The position numbers and the translations under genes were made by a program. Positions 24,004-32,188 of a DNA stretch of 64,000 nucleotides are shown piece after piece; position 1 is the first letter of the stretch, and each line of letters begins with the position of its first letter. A model generated the notes under the pieces. That model was not told where the DNA came from, did not search any database, and was given only the letters and a program-made list of their open reading frames with translations. The stretch lies in contig JAXDDX010000005.1 of assembly GCA_034670405.1 (NCBI GenBank), positions 4,717,001 to 4,781,000 of the forward strand, in the 5' to 3' direction. Origin of the DNA: Hoplostethus atlanticus (lineage: Eukaryota > Chordata > Actinopteri > Trachichthyiformes > Trachichthyidae).

Positions 24004-24232
24004 CAAAGATATATGACTTTGCCTTGTGGCTTAAACTTTTTGTACATAAATTTTGCCCTTCTCTCCTTGAGAGATGCACATTTCTCAATGACTCTATGGC
24101 ACCACAGAACTTGACACCGTTTATTATTTTAGACAGGATGTGCCTGTTTTTGTCAAACTCTTCATTATGCTTACAGATCCCTATCCTGTAGCCTTCATCA
24201 AGCTGAGCAGCTATGTTTACTTTCCCAAACAT
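24004..24232 (-). pseudogene. hAT transposase, internal deletion derivative
   Basis: The minus strand encodes MFGKVNIAAQLDEGYRIGIC then KHNEEFDKNRHILSKIINGV and KFCGA, the N-proximal DUF4371-like part of a hAT transposase of the ZMYM/TTF-domain type. Immediately after, in a different frame, it reads VIEKCASLKERRAKFMYKKF then KPQGKVIYL and a stop at 24006-24004, which looks like the extreme C terminus of the same protein. The several-hundred-residue catalytic core with the DDE residues and most of the dimerisation region is gone. The junction lies near 24093-24100. This is the classic origin of non-autonomous hAT copies. Confidence 0.75.
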
Positions 24233-24520
24233 TTGCTTTTGTTTTTTCTGATATGTGGTTTAAATCATTCAAACCTGTCTGAATCCATGCTGGGTCTGAG
24301 ACCTGTCGTTTGAAAAAGGATGCAGGGAAAGCAAAATAAAGCATTGGTGTCACTACATACAGTTAGCCAAGCCTTCCTACTAAACCAGCTCCTTGAAAAC
24401 GACCAAGTATATTGTTTCATTCTGGCGCATTTTATGTCAGTTGTACCACGAGCCCCTCGCTCTCTGCTGCCAACCAGTGGTTGGTGGTGTGTAAATCAGC
24501 AGCATTCAGATAAATGCTGT

Positions 24521-24614
24521 TTGTACATGCGCAGTTCGTTGGTGGGGTGCAGGAAAGCTGCGCCCCACCAAGCTCCTATCTCTTGTATTGAGAGGAGCGA
24601 ACTGCGCATGTACA
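24521..24614. repeat. Strong hairpin / inverted repeat
   Basis: The outer arms TGTACATGCGCAGTTCG and CGAACTGCGCATGTACA are perfect complements. Inside them 'ggtggggtgca' pairs with 'tgcgccccacc' with one mismatch. It lies at the hAT/LINE boundary and may be the subterminal structure of one of them or a separate small palindrome. Confidence 0.75.
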
Positions 24615-24631
24615 ACTTATAACGAGAGTCA

Positions 24632-27430
24632 ATGGGCAAAGATTTTTGCGCCCCAGGCCGGAGAGTTCAAGCCCACCGTCCACCTCTGCCCAGCATCCTT
24701 CTTGCTAACGTCCAGTCTCTGGATAATAAGTTGGATGATGTTAGGGCGAGGATTAGATTCCAACGGGACATGAGGGATTGTAACGTCTTTTGTCTGACGG
24801 AAACATGGCTGACCCCGCTGGTGCCGGATCGAGTCATATGCCCAACCGAGTCCTTCTCTGTTTTCCGTGCGGATAGAACGGAAGAGTCTGGCAAATCTAA
24901 GGGTGGAGGGGTTTGCTTCATGACCAACAACAAGTGGTGCAACCCCAAGGACATTAAGACTCTTTCTCGTTCCTGCTCGTCGAACCTGGAACATCTGACT
25001 ATCTCATGCCGTCCATTCTACCTTCCCCGGGAGTTCAGCGGGGTCATCACCACAGCCGTCTACATACCACCACAAGCGGACACCGACGTAGCACTATCGG
25101 ACCTACATGATGTGTTATGTCGGCATCAGAACAAGCATCCCGACGCGGCTATGGTGGTGGCTGGGGACTTTAATAGGGCGAACCTAAAAAAAGTCATGCC
25201 GAACTTTCACCAGCACATTACGTGTGCTACCAGAGGGGAAAGAACGTTGGACCACTGCTATACGCCGTTCAAGAGAGGCTACAAGGCTGTCTCTCTCCCT
25301 CCGTTCGGCAAATCAGACCATGCCGCCATTTTCCTGCTACCGGAGTATAAACAAAGGATAGCACGGGAAGCGGTAGTGACGAGGGACGTAAAGCGGTGGT
25401 CTGACCAATCAGAGGCTGAGCTACAGGACGCTCTGCGTGACGTCGACTGGGACATGTTCCAATCCAGTTCCAGGGACGTCAGCGAGTTTACGGAAGTAGT
25501 AACGAGCTTCATAGCAACGCTAGTGGACACCATCGTCCCCACGGTGAAAGTTAGGTCCTTTCCTAACCAGAAACCGTGGGTTGATAAATCCATCCGCGAC
25601 GCTTTGAACGCCCGCACTGCTGCCTATAACTCCGGTCTTGTATCCGGCAACATGGACGAGCACAAGGCAGCGTCCTATGGACTGAGAAGGGCGGTGAAGG
25701 AGGCCAAGAGGAGGTACAGAGACAGAGTGGAGTCACAGATGGAGCAGCGCGACACCAGACGCCTATGGCAGGGGCTACGGACTATAACGGACTACCAGGG
25801 CAGACCCCCCGCAATTGTGAGTGCCGACGCATCCCTAGCGGAGGACCTGAACTCATTCTATGCACGGTTTGAGGCTAGCAACAACAGCGCTAGCTCGCCG
25901 GCTAACAACATCACCGTTAGCGCAGCCGGAGTGAGTTCTACCGCTGGGGATGAACACACACTCTCTGTGACCGAGCACAGTGTGAGGAGGGCTCTGACGA
26001 GGGTGAACACCAGGAAAGCTGCTGGTCCGGATGGCATATCTGGGCGAGTACTGAAGACCTGTGCTAATCAGCTAGCTCCAGTGTTCACCACTATATTCAA
26101 CATCTCCCTGGCTGAGTCTGTGGTCCCCGCCTGCTTCAAGAGATCCACTATTGTCCCTGTGCCCAAGAATGCTTCTCCAGCATGCTTGAATGACTACCGA
26201 CCGGTGGCCCTCACCTCGGTGGTCATGAAATGCTTCGAGAGGCTGATAAAGGACTACATCTGCGCCTTCCTCCCTTGCTCCATGGACCCGCTGCAGTTTG
26301 CTTATCGTCCCAACAGATCCACGGATGATGCTGTCTCCCAGGTACTGCACACCACACTCTCTCATCTGGACAGCCGGAAGGGGGGCTATGTGAGACTGCT
26401 GTTCATTGACTATAGTTCAGCTTTCAATACCATAGTCCCCACCAGACTGGCTGGCAAGCTGATTGAGCTGGGACTGAACACCCCCCTGTGTGCCTGGATC
26501 CTGGACTTCCTGACCGCCAGGCCCCAGGTGGTCAGGGTGGGCAGACACACCTCCAACCCCCTCACCCTGAACACAGGATCCCCCCAGGGTTGCGTCCTCA
26601 GCCCCCTACTGTACTCCCTGTACACACATGACTGTGTGGCCAGGTTCAGCTCCAACACCATCATTAAGTTTGCGGATGACACAGTGGTGGTGGGCCTGAT
26701 CTCCGACAACGACGAGAAGGCCTACCTGGAGGAAGTTGCTGATCTGTCACTCTGGTGCCAGGACAACAGCCTCTTCCTGAATGTCACCAAAACTAAGGAG
26801 CTGATTGTGGACTTTAGGAGGACACAACAACAGAGGACGTACTCACCACTGGGGATTAATGGGAATACTGTGGAGAGGGTGAGCAGGTATAAATACCTGG
26901 GAGTCCACATCACCGAAGATCTCACATGGTCCACACACACTGACACTCTGGTGAGAAAGGCGAGGCAGCGCCTTTACCACCTCAGGCAACTGAGGAAATT
27001 TAAAGTCTCCCGGAGGATCCTTCAGTCCTTCTACTCTGGAGCTGTAGAGAGCATCCTGACAGGAAGCATCACTGCCTGGTTTGGCAGCAGCTCCGCTCAG
27101 GACAGGAAGGCTCTGCAGAGAGTAGTGCGTTCGGCTGAGCGCACTATTGGAACTACACTCCCCACCCTGCAGGACTTGTACACCAGGAGGTGCAGAACCA
27201 GAGCCTGCAGGATCATGAAGGATCCTCACCACCCCAACAACGGACTGTTTCAGCTGCTGCGGTCAGGCAAGCGCCTCCGTAGTCACGCTGCCAAAACAGA
27301 GAGACTGAGACGGAGTTTCTTTCCTCAGGCCATCAGGACTGTGAACTCTGACCTCACCAGGGCCCCCACCAAGACACACACACTGCCCCTCTTATGCACA
27401 CACACACACTTAGGTAAAGACTACACATAA
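24632..27430 (+). CDS. LINE ORF: APE endonuclease and reverse transcriptase, 932 aa
   Basis: The protein nicks target DNA and copies its own RNA at the nick. The apurinic-like endonuclease fills residues 20-235: LANVQSL near 24, LTETWL near 56, VYIPP near 145, AGDFN near 177, TLDHCYT near 205 and GKSDHAA near 226, so every catalytic block is present. The reverse transcriptase covers about 440-780: [39 protein letters not shown] near 591 (domain A), [16 protein letters not shown] near 649 (B), FADD at about 680-683 (C) and YKYLGVHI (E). No frameshift or stop interrupts it. A TAA lies four codons before the ATG at 24632, and the first residues may derive from flanking hAT sequence if the LINE is 5'-truncated. 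This is a mobile-element gene, not a host gene. Confidence 0.9.
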   Translation: MGKDFCAPGRRVQAHRPPLPSILLANVQSLDNKLDDVRARIRFQRDMRDCNVFCLTETWLTPLVPDRVICPTESFSVFRADRTEESGKSKGGGVCFMTNNKWCNPKDIKTLSRSCSSNLEHLTISCRPFYLPREFSGVITTAVYIPPQADTDVALSDLHDVLCRHQNKHPDAAMVVAGDFNRANLKKVMPNFHQHITCATRGERTLDHCYTPFKRGYKAVSLPPFGKSDHAAIFLLPEYKQRIAREAVVTRDVKRWSDQSEAELQDALRDVDWDMFQSSSRDVSEFTEVVTSFIATLVDTIVPTVKVRSFPNQKPWVDKSIRDALNARTAAYNSGLVSGNMDEHKAASYGLRRAVKEAKRRYRDRVESQMEQRDTRRLWQGLRTITDYQGRPPAIVSADASLAEDLNSFYARFEASNNSASSPANNITVSAAGVSSTAGDEHTLSVTEHSVRRALTRVNTRKAAGPDGISGRVLKTCANQLAPVFTTIFNISLAESVVPACFKRSTIVPVPKNASPACLNDYRPVALTSVVMKCFERLIKDYICAFLPCSMDPLQFAYRPNRSTDDAVSQVLHTTLSHLDSRKGGYVRLLFIDYSSAFNTIVPTRLAGKLIELGLNTPLCAWILDFLTARPQVVRVGRHTSNPLTLNTGSPQGCVLSPLLYSLYTHDCVARFSSNTIIKFADDTVVVGLISDNDEKAYLEEVADLSLWCQDNSLFLNVTKTKELIVDFRRTQQQRTYSPLGINGNTVERVSRYKYLGVHITEDLTWSTHTDTLVRKARQRLYHLRQLRKFKVSRRILQSFYSGAVESILTGSITAWFGSSSAQDRKALQRVVRSAERTIGTTLPTLQDLYTRRCRTRACRIMKDPHHPNNGLFQLLRSGKRLRSHAAKTERLRRSFFPQAIRTVNSDLTRAPTKTHTLPLLCTHTHLGKDYT

Positions 27431-27689
27431 TTTATAATTTATATTATATTATACATACAATTTTTCCCTTTTTTTACTATATTTTTTTATAAAGTGCTCT
27501 TATTGTAAATATTGTGTTTTTTATATAGAGCTCTTAAAAACTGTGACATTGTAAATATTGTGTTGGTTATTGTAAATAGTGTGAACCTGTTATTTTGCAC
27601 ATTTCTGCTGAGCATTGCCACTTTGCATTTCACTACACACCTCGTGTGTGTATGTGACAATTAAACTTCTTGAATCTTGAATCTTGAAT
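24640..27689 (+). mobile_element. LINE retrotransposon (CR1/L2/Rex1 group), nearly intact
   Basis: Carries a long endonuclease and reverse-transcriptase ORF, a 3' UTR and a tail of TTGAATC-type tandem repeats at 27667-27689 just after 'gacaattaaacttc'. A short tandem tail instead of poly(A) and an APE endonuclease place it in the CR1/L2/Rex1 group. It sits within the hAT element, so it inserted later. No clear target duplication was found. The 5' end is probably truncated near 24640, since only about 25 residues precede the endonuclease domain. The 3' end differs from the ATCT-tailed LINEs elsewhere in the window. Confidence 0.85.
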
Positions 27690-27899
27690 CAAATACGTGA
27701 CCTAGCAGTAACTTTAGACAACGTAGAACAATTTGAATCTACATTTTATTGCAGATTATACATTCTACTCACTAACTATATAATATTTACGTCGCTCATT
27801 TAAAAAAAAAGTAATTTTTAAAGTCTTATTCAATGAAGTCTAGGATGTGGGGAGTGGTGGGGCGGCGCCCTAGCGCCCTCTATTGGCCAGCCGCCACTG

Positions 27900-29379
27900 C
27901 CCAACAGTGTATTCCAAGGTCCTGGAACCACCCCACTCTATAGCATCTCTCAACAGACTCAAGCCAACAGACACAACCTGCTATCTAATGCCTGCATGCC
28001 TAACATCTTATCTCCCTACCATCAGTCCAGCATTAACCTAACATCAACACAACAATACAACCTGCCCGTACAATACAACAATACAACTACATTGCCAGAA
28101 TAGAGAAAGAGACAGTGTGTGTTGAAAGAGATTAACTCCCAAATGGAACACTCTCATTTATTTATTTCTTACTATTCTCTTTGTTATTTTCTGTCTCTGC
28201 CTGTTGAGCCTTTGAACAAATAACACAGCAGCTGTGGATTTCTCAGAGTAAGAAGTTAAGACGTGCTTCCTCCGGGCCATGCAGGAGTTTGTGCTTTGGT
28301 TTAGTGAAGAGATGGGAGTGATCTATTTCTCCTCCTTCATTTTTGTGCCCTACCATTGCCAATCCTCATTTCCACCTGCATTAAAAATGGCCTTATATCT
28401 TTTACCATGGTACAAGTACATTTAACCACTATTATCTCCATTCAATGTAAAGTATTTTTTAGTAAGGAAGGAGATCAATTTTGAGGTATTCGTTGTGATC
28501 TTTGAATTTCAGTGGTAGTATTTGCACATCCATCTCAAACTGCTGACAGAAGTGTAGGGAAAATTGGTCACCAAGGTAACTGATGAAACGCTTGATCAAG
28601 GCTGCACTGGAGGCCCGCTGAAGCAAAACCACCTCTCTGGGTGAATCTGACAAACACTTTTTCTGTTTTTCTTTCTTTCATTTTTTCCTCAAGGATTTTT
28701 AACAGAAGGAAATTACGATTTTCAAGGTGTCACAGCATCCCCAGTAAGTTATTATGTAAATGAAAAAACAGCATAAAATAGGCCTACATTGACTAATACA
28801 AAAAAAAATCATATCCTAGTGCAGTGCTTTGCAAAGCAATACAGACTAGGTCAACAAAAACAGACCCTTGTATTCTTTGGATCTGCCAACTGAGGTGTGG
28901 TGCCTTGAAACTTAAGGGGGGATACTGCAGTTTCTGAATTCCAATCCTATGTTATTCCTCTGCCAAGCTGACTGCTGTCTTCCATTGCCAGGAAACAGAC
29001 AAAGATTTTGTCTTGTGAGAGTACGATTTGTACCTGGGATATAAGGATGTTTTCTAGTTCAAATTATTTTTCATAAACAAACAATTTATGAGAGCACAGA
29101 GTCAGTGTTCACTTCAAAGCAGCACCCCCAGGCTTTAATGACTAAATAACATGAATCATTGTTTTGGTTCTATTGTTTCTGGCTATGGGAGTGAAAATGT
29201 TCAAGTTCACAAATATTGATTAAATAGTCTTAGGCCACAGTAATAACTTATTATGAATTCATAAATACCACACAAATTAAACTACGAGCCCCGAGACCCT
29301 TAAACAAAATACTCTCCAAACCCTCAGATACTCTCACACTGTTATATATTATCAAGGAGTTTTTCTCATTTACCTCCAC
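27900..29379. other. Intergenic, no gene seen
   Basis: Begins with the right copy of the hAT target duplication. No exon, terminal repeats or notable tandem arrays recognised. Confidence 0.5.
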
Positions 29380-29715
29380 CTCTCTCGTCTACTTCTAATT
29401 CAGTTATGAAATTCCTGCCTTTCCCAGAATGCCTTTCAACAACCCCCCCCCAGAGAAAGGGCGTGACTGTAAACATAGCTAGCTAGCCAACTACTAGCCA
29501 CGCCCCTCATTCAAAATGCAACTTTTTATGTAGCTATATTGCATTCTGATCTATCTTGGCTACCGTCGGTGAAGAAATTGGCGTCTCTTCCTCTTCTACG
29601 ATGGATGTCTCCCTGCATGATTGTTGAACGTCAGAAAATAAATGGAAAGTACGTCGACAATAGCGGTTTTACAACAGTGTTCAAGTGTTTTGGGGTGTAT
29701 TTTTTCTTTAAGGCT
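29380..29715 (+). repeat. Dispersed repeat related to 56830-57015
   Basis: Shares, in the same order and strand, 'cagttat', 'cagaatgcctttc', 'cagagaa.gggtgt', 'atagct..ctagccaac', 'cacg' and 'acagtgttcaagtgttttgg' followed by a T-rich 'gtattttttc' with 56836-57020. It is a diverged interspersed repeat of unknown class without visible terminal repeats. Confidence 0.5.
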
Positions 29716-30052
29716 GTGTGATTCAATCTCAGAGTCCGTCACACTTCGGTTTAAAGCACAGGCTTCAACGGTGACCTGCATTTAAATCCCAGAGGGCTGT
29801 TGAGGGAGTGATGGCTGTATTTTTCATGGGTTCTGTTGCTTACTAATACAACGTTAATATTGTATGGGGCCCATGCGGGGGCCTTAAAATGCTCTCCAGC
29901 TGTCTGTCATTAAGAGGCAAAGGAACTCAGACTGGCATTCAGACACAGCAGTGGTCTACCATGCTCTCAGCAATCCATACAGTGTAGGTACATAGAGTAT
30001 GCACTCGGCTTTTCAGTAAATACATGCAGTAGCTTATAGTACCTTTAGAACC

Positions 30053-30459
30053 AGGGTATCTGCAGGTTTCAGCAAGCCAAATTAAAGACTTTTGTAAGAC
30101 GTTTTAATGTTACTTGGAATTTAATATGAATTAAAGAACAAAATAAAGCACTGACTGAACATAAATAGGCAGTATAAGAAAAATGACAGTAGAAAATGAA
30201 TAGTTTAGGGACCTTATGTCCAATTATGCTTATTAAAGCACATGTGATGGAAACTAAACATAGTTGTAATATTGTATTAACCTAATTAATCTATGTGTGG
30301 ACATGCATGTAGGTCAAACTAACTGTAAACTGTAAGTGCAACTAATGTAATACAACATAAAAAAATAAAATCAACTGGCACTACCGGTCACATTCACATC
30401 TTTTGGTAAAACTAATTCATGGCATTTGCTTTATTTAATTTGCCTTGCTTTCCAACTCT
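30053..30459. mobile_element. Possible hAT-like end, degenerate
   Basis: The start 'cagggtatctgcaggtttc' followed by 'aattaaagacttttgtaaga' resembles the end of common fish hAT elements. A similar AT-rich, inverted subterminal stretch ('taatttaattgaagac', 'ttttaaggacc') lies at 32305-32336. If these are the two ends, the LINE tail and LTR element between them inserted into it. The right terminus is missing, so this is tentative. Confidence 0.3.
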
Positions 30460-30716
30460 TGACTAGACATCACACTCTCATTCCCCTTTCACATTCATTC
30501 ACCCATTACCATTCTTTAATTCTGTATACTGGTACCATTCATCCATTCGCTCTGCTATTTATAAGTTGTTGTTTTTTTAGTACTTAGTTTGTTAGTACTT
30601 TGTTTTTTTGTATTTTTAGTTTTTTGTATTTCGTAACTTGCCTTGTATTTTGTACATTCTTGTTGATACTGTTATGCTGCTGCAACCCCAGAATTTCCCC
30701 CCGCGGATCAATAAAG

Positions 30717-30760
<44 letters not shown>

Positions 30761-30765
30761 CAGAA
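30460..30765 (+). mobile_element. LINE 3' end, 5'-truncated, (GTCT)n tail
   Basis: The same 3' UTR family as 7237-7620: 'tactgttatgctgc', 'aaccccagaatttcc', 'cggatcaataaagt', then about ten GTCT repeats at 30717-30761. Only the 3' UTR is left. The tail unit differs from the ATCT of the other copy. Confidence 0.7.
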
Positions 30766-30788
30766 TGTAAATAATCTGTCAATACCAC

Positions 30789-31345
30789 TGTGGCAGGGTG
30801 CCACATAACCGGGGTCCTTGACAGACAGAGACATAGGCAGGGGAGAGTTAATGGGCCCGCAGGGCCGTTTTATTGTCCACACAATCCCGGCAACAATATT
30901 ACCCACGGCCCGGGTTGACGGCAGCGCGCCGTCGGCGCCGTCTCCCTCCGCCGGCGCCCTCCTTTGGTCCCGGTGGGCCAGCCGCGGAGCCCCAAGGCTG
31001 CCCCAGCCTGCCGGGCTTCCAGGGGCATCCTGCCCCAACCCCGACTGGTCAGCCCTTGCAGGTGGCTCCCGACTGCGTCCTCCGCGGACCTCCGCCGGAC
31101 GCCGCGGCAGGAGACGGCCCGCTCCCGCTCCGTCGCTCCCGCTGGTGCTGGCCCCCGATCTCTCCGCATCCACGCGCCAGCCTCTCACACTGGCGCGTCC
31201 CTCTCGCTCACACATTCACCCACACGTTAAAAAGGCCCCAGCTGCAATGCAGCTGGAACCGGATCCAGGAAAGAAGTAGTCCACTAACTCACCTCTCTCC
31301 TGGATCCAATTAAGCCTCCCCCCACCCTCCCTCCAGTCCGCCACA
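30789..31345 (-). repeat. 3' LTR of the miniature element
   Basis: 557 bp, TG...CA in the minus sense. A TTTTTAA-like TATA box lies near 31227-31234, and an AATAAA polyadenylation signal (minus strand) at 30873-30868, ordered as expected for U3-R-U5. The terminal 'gtggcagggtgccac' can form a small hairpin at 30790-30804. It differs from the partner LTR by one C/T change near 31069 and by lacking 15 bp after 'cagctgcaat'. Confidence 0.9.
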
Positions 31346-31611
31346 TACCCCCACCGCCAAACTGAGGCTGGGGAGCCGTCCGGCCGAAGCCAACTCCCCC
31401 CCTCCCTCCCCCCCATTTGAGAGCGAGGAAGAAGGCGATAAGGTCCCGCCCGGAACGGCTCGGAGTCGGTGGGGCCAGGTGATGCTGCGAGGTGGTGAGG
31501 GAGGCGCCTTGCCATCACCGGCCGTCCCCTGGCAGCTGGTGTCGCCACGACGGCACGGCGATGGCGATGTTCTCCCGTCTCTGCCTGTCGATTCCCGGTC
31601 AGGGAACCAAA
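31346..31611 (-). other. Internal region of the miniature LTR element
   Basis: 266 bp without a recognisable protein domain. In the minus sense it begins two bases after the LTR with the primer-binding site and ends with a G-rich stretch. A purine tract on the minus strand at 31388-31413 may be the polypurine tract, although it sits about 45 bp from the LTR. A packaging signal could lie here but cannot be seen. Confidence 0.7.
31588..31609 (-). promoter_or_regulatory. Primer-binding site for tRNA-Glu
   Basis: The plus strand reads TCGATTCCCGGTCAGGGA then ACCA, identical to my recollection of the 3' end of vertebrate tRNA-Glu plus the added CCA. The complement therefore primes minus-strand DNA synthesis. 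Its place two bases from the LTR edge is canonical. Confidence 0.85.
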
Positions 31612-32183
31612 TGTGGCAGGGTGCCACATAACCGGGGTCCTTGACAGACAGAGACATAGGCAGGGGAGAGTTAATGGGCCCGCAGGGCCGTTTTATTGTC
31701 CACACAATCCCGGCAACAATATTACCCACGGCCCGGGTTGACGGCAGCGCGCCGTCGGCGCCGTCTCCCTCCGCCGGCGCCCTCCTTTGGTCCCGGTGGG
31801 CCAGCCGCGGAGCCCCAAGGCTGCCCCAGCCTGCCGGGCTTCCAGGGGCATCCTGCCCCAACCCCGACTGGTCAGCCCTTGCAGGTGGCTCCTGACTGCG
31901 TCCTCCGCGGACCTCCGCCGGACGCCGCGGCAGGAGACGGCCCGCTCCCGCTCCGTCGCTCCCGCTGGTGCTGGCCCCCGATCTCTCCGCATCCACGCGC
32001 CAGCCTCTCACACTGGCGCGTCCCTCTCGCTCACACATTCACCCACACGTTAAAAAGGCCCCAGCTGCAATCAGTCCCAACTGGCTGCAGCTGGAACCGG
32101 ATCCAGGAAAGAAGTAGTCCACTAACTCACCTCTCTCCTGGATCCAATTAAGCCTCCCCCCACCCTCCCTCCAGTCCGCCACA
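31612..32183 (-). repeat. 5' LTR of the miniature element
   Basis: 572 bp, otherwise nearly identical to 30789-31345. A TATA-like TTTTTAA (minus) lies near 32050-32057 and AATAAA (minus) at 31696-31691. It includes 15 bp not found in the other LTR, forming 'cccaactggctgcagctgg' near 32077-32095. Confidence 0.9.
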
Positions 32184-32188
32184 ACCAC

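Larger units (their letters stand above)
23585..27899. mobile_element. hAT DNA transposon split by a LINE
   Basis: Bounded by a perfect 8-bp target duplication CCCAACAG at 23577-23584 and 27900-27907. Termini are 13-bp perfect inverted repeats CAGTGGCGGCTGG. The element proper is 23585 to about 24640 plus about 27690-27899, roughly 1.2-1.3 kb without the LINE. It encodes an internally deleted transposase on the minus strand. Subterminal inverted motifs at 24521-24614 ('tgtacatgcgcagttcg' and its complement) form a strong hairpin just before the LINE. It is non-autonomous, but perfect termini and target duplication argue against great age. Confidence 0.9.
30789..32183 (-). mobile_element. Miniature LTR retrotransposon (TRIM-like), complete
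   Basis: Two direct repeats of 557 and 572 bp flank only 266 bp. Each repeat starts TGTGGC and ends GCCACA. The 5-bp target duplication ACCAC is perfect at 30784-30788 and 32184-32188. Next to the right repeat, 31588-31609 matches the 3' end of tRNA-Glu including CCA, giving a minus-strand primer-binding site two bases inside the 5' LTR. There is no gag, protease, reverse transcriptase or integrase, so it must be moved by another element's proteins. GC content is far above the flanks. The LTRs are longer than those of typical plant TRIMs, so 'internally deleted LTR element' is an alternative description. Confidence 0.9.

Noticed and set aside
24629-27232. Several minus-strand frames opposite the LINE ORF
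   Set aside because: Shadows of the real plus-strand coding sequence.
31588-31609. A tRNA-Glu gene
   Set aside because: Only the 3' end of the tRNA matches and it is placed as a primer-binding site; no anticodon or acceptor 5' half is present.
30616-32151. Open frames of 84-242 residues on both strands
   Set aside because: They lie in GC-rich LTRs, are open in several frames and both strands, and show no domain. Listed only as a low-interest finding for the element's sense strand.
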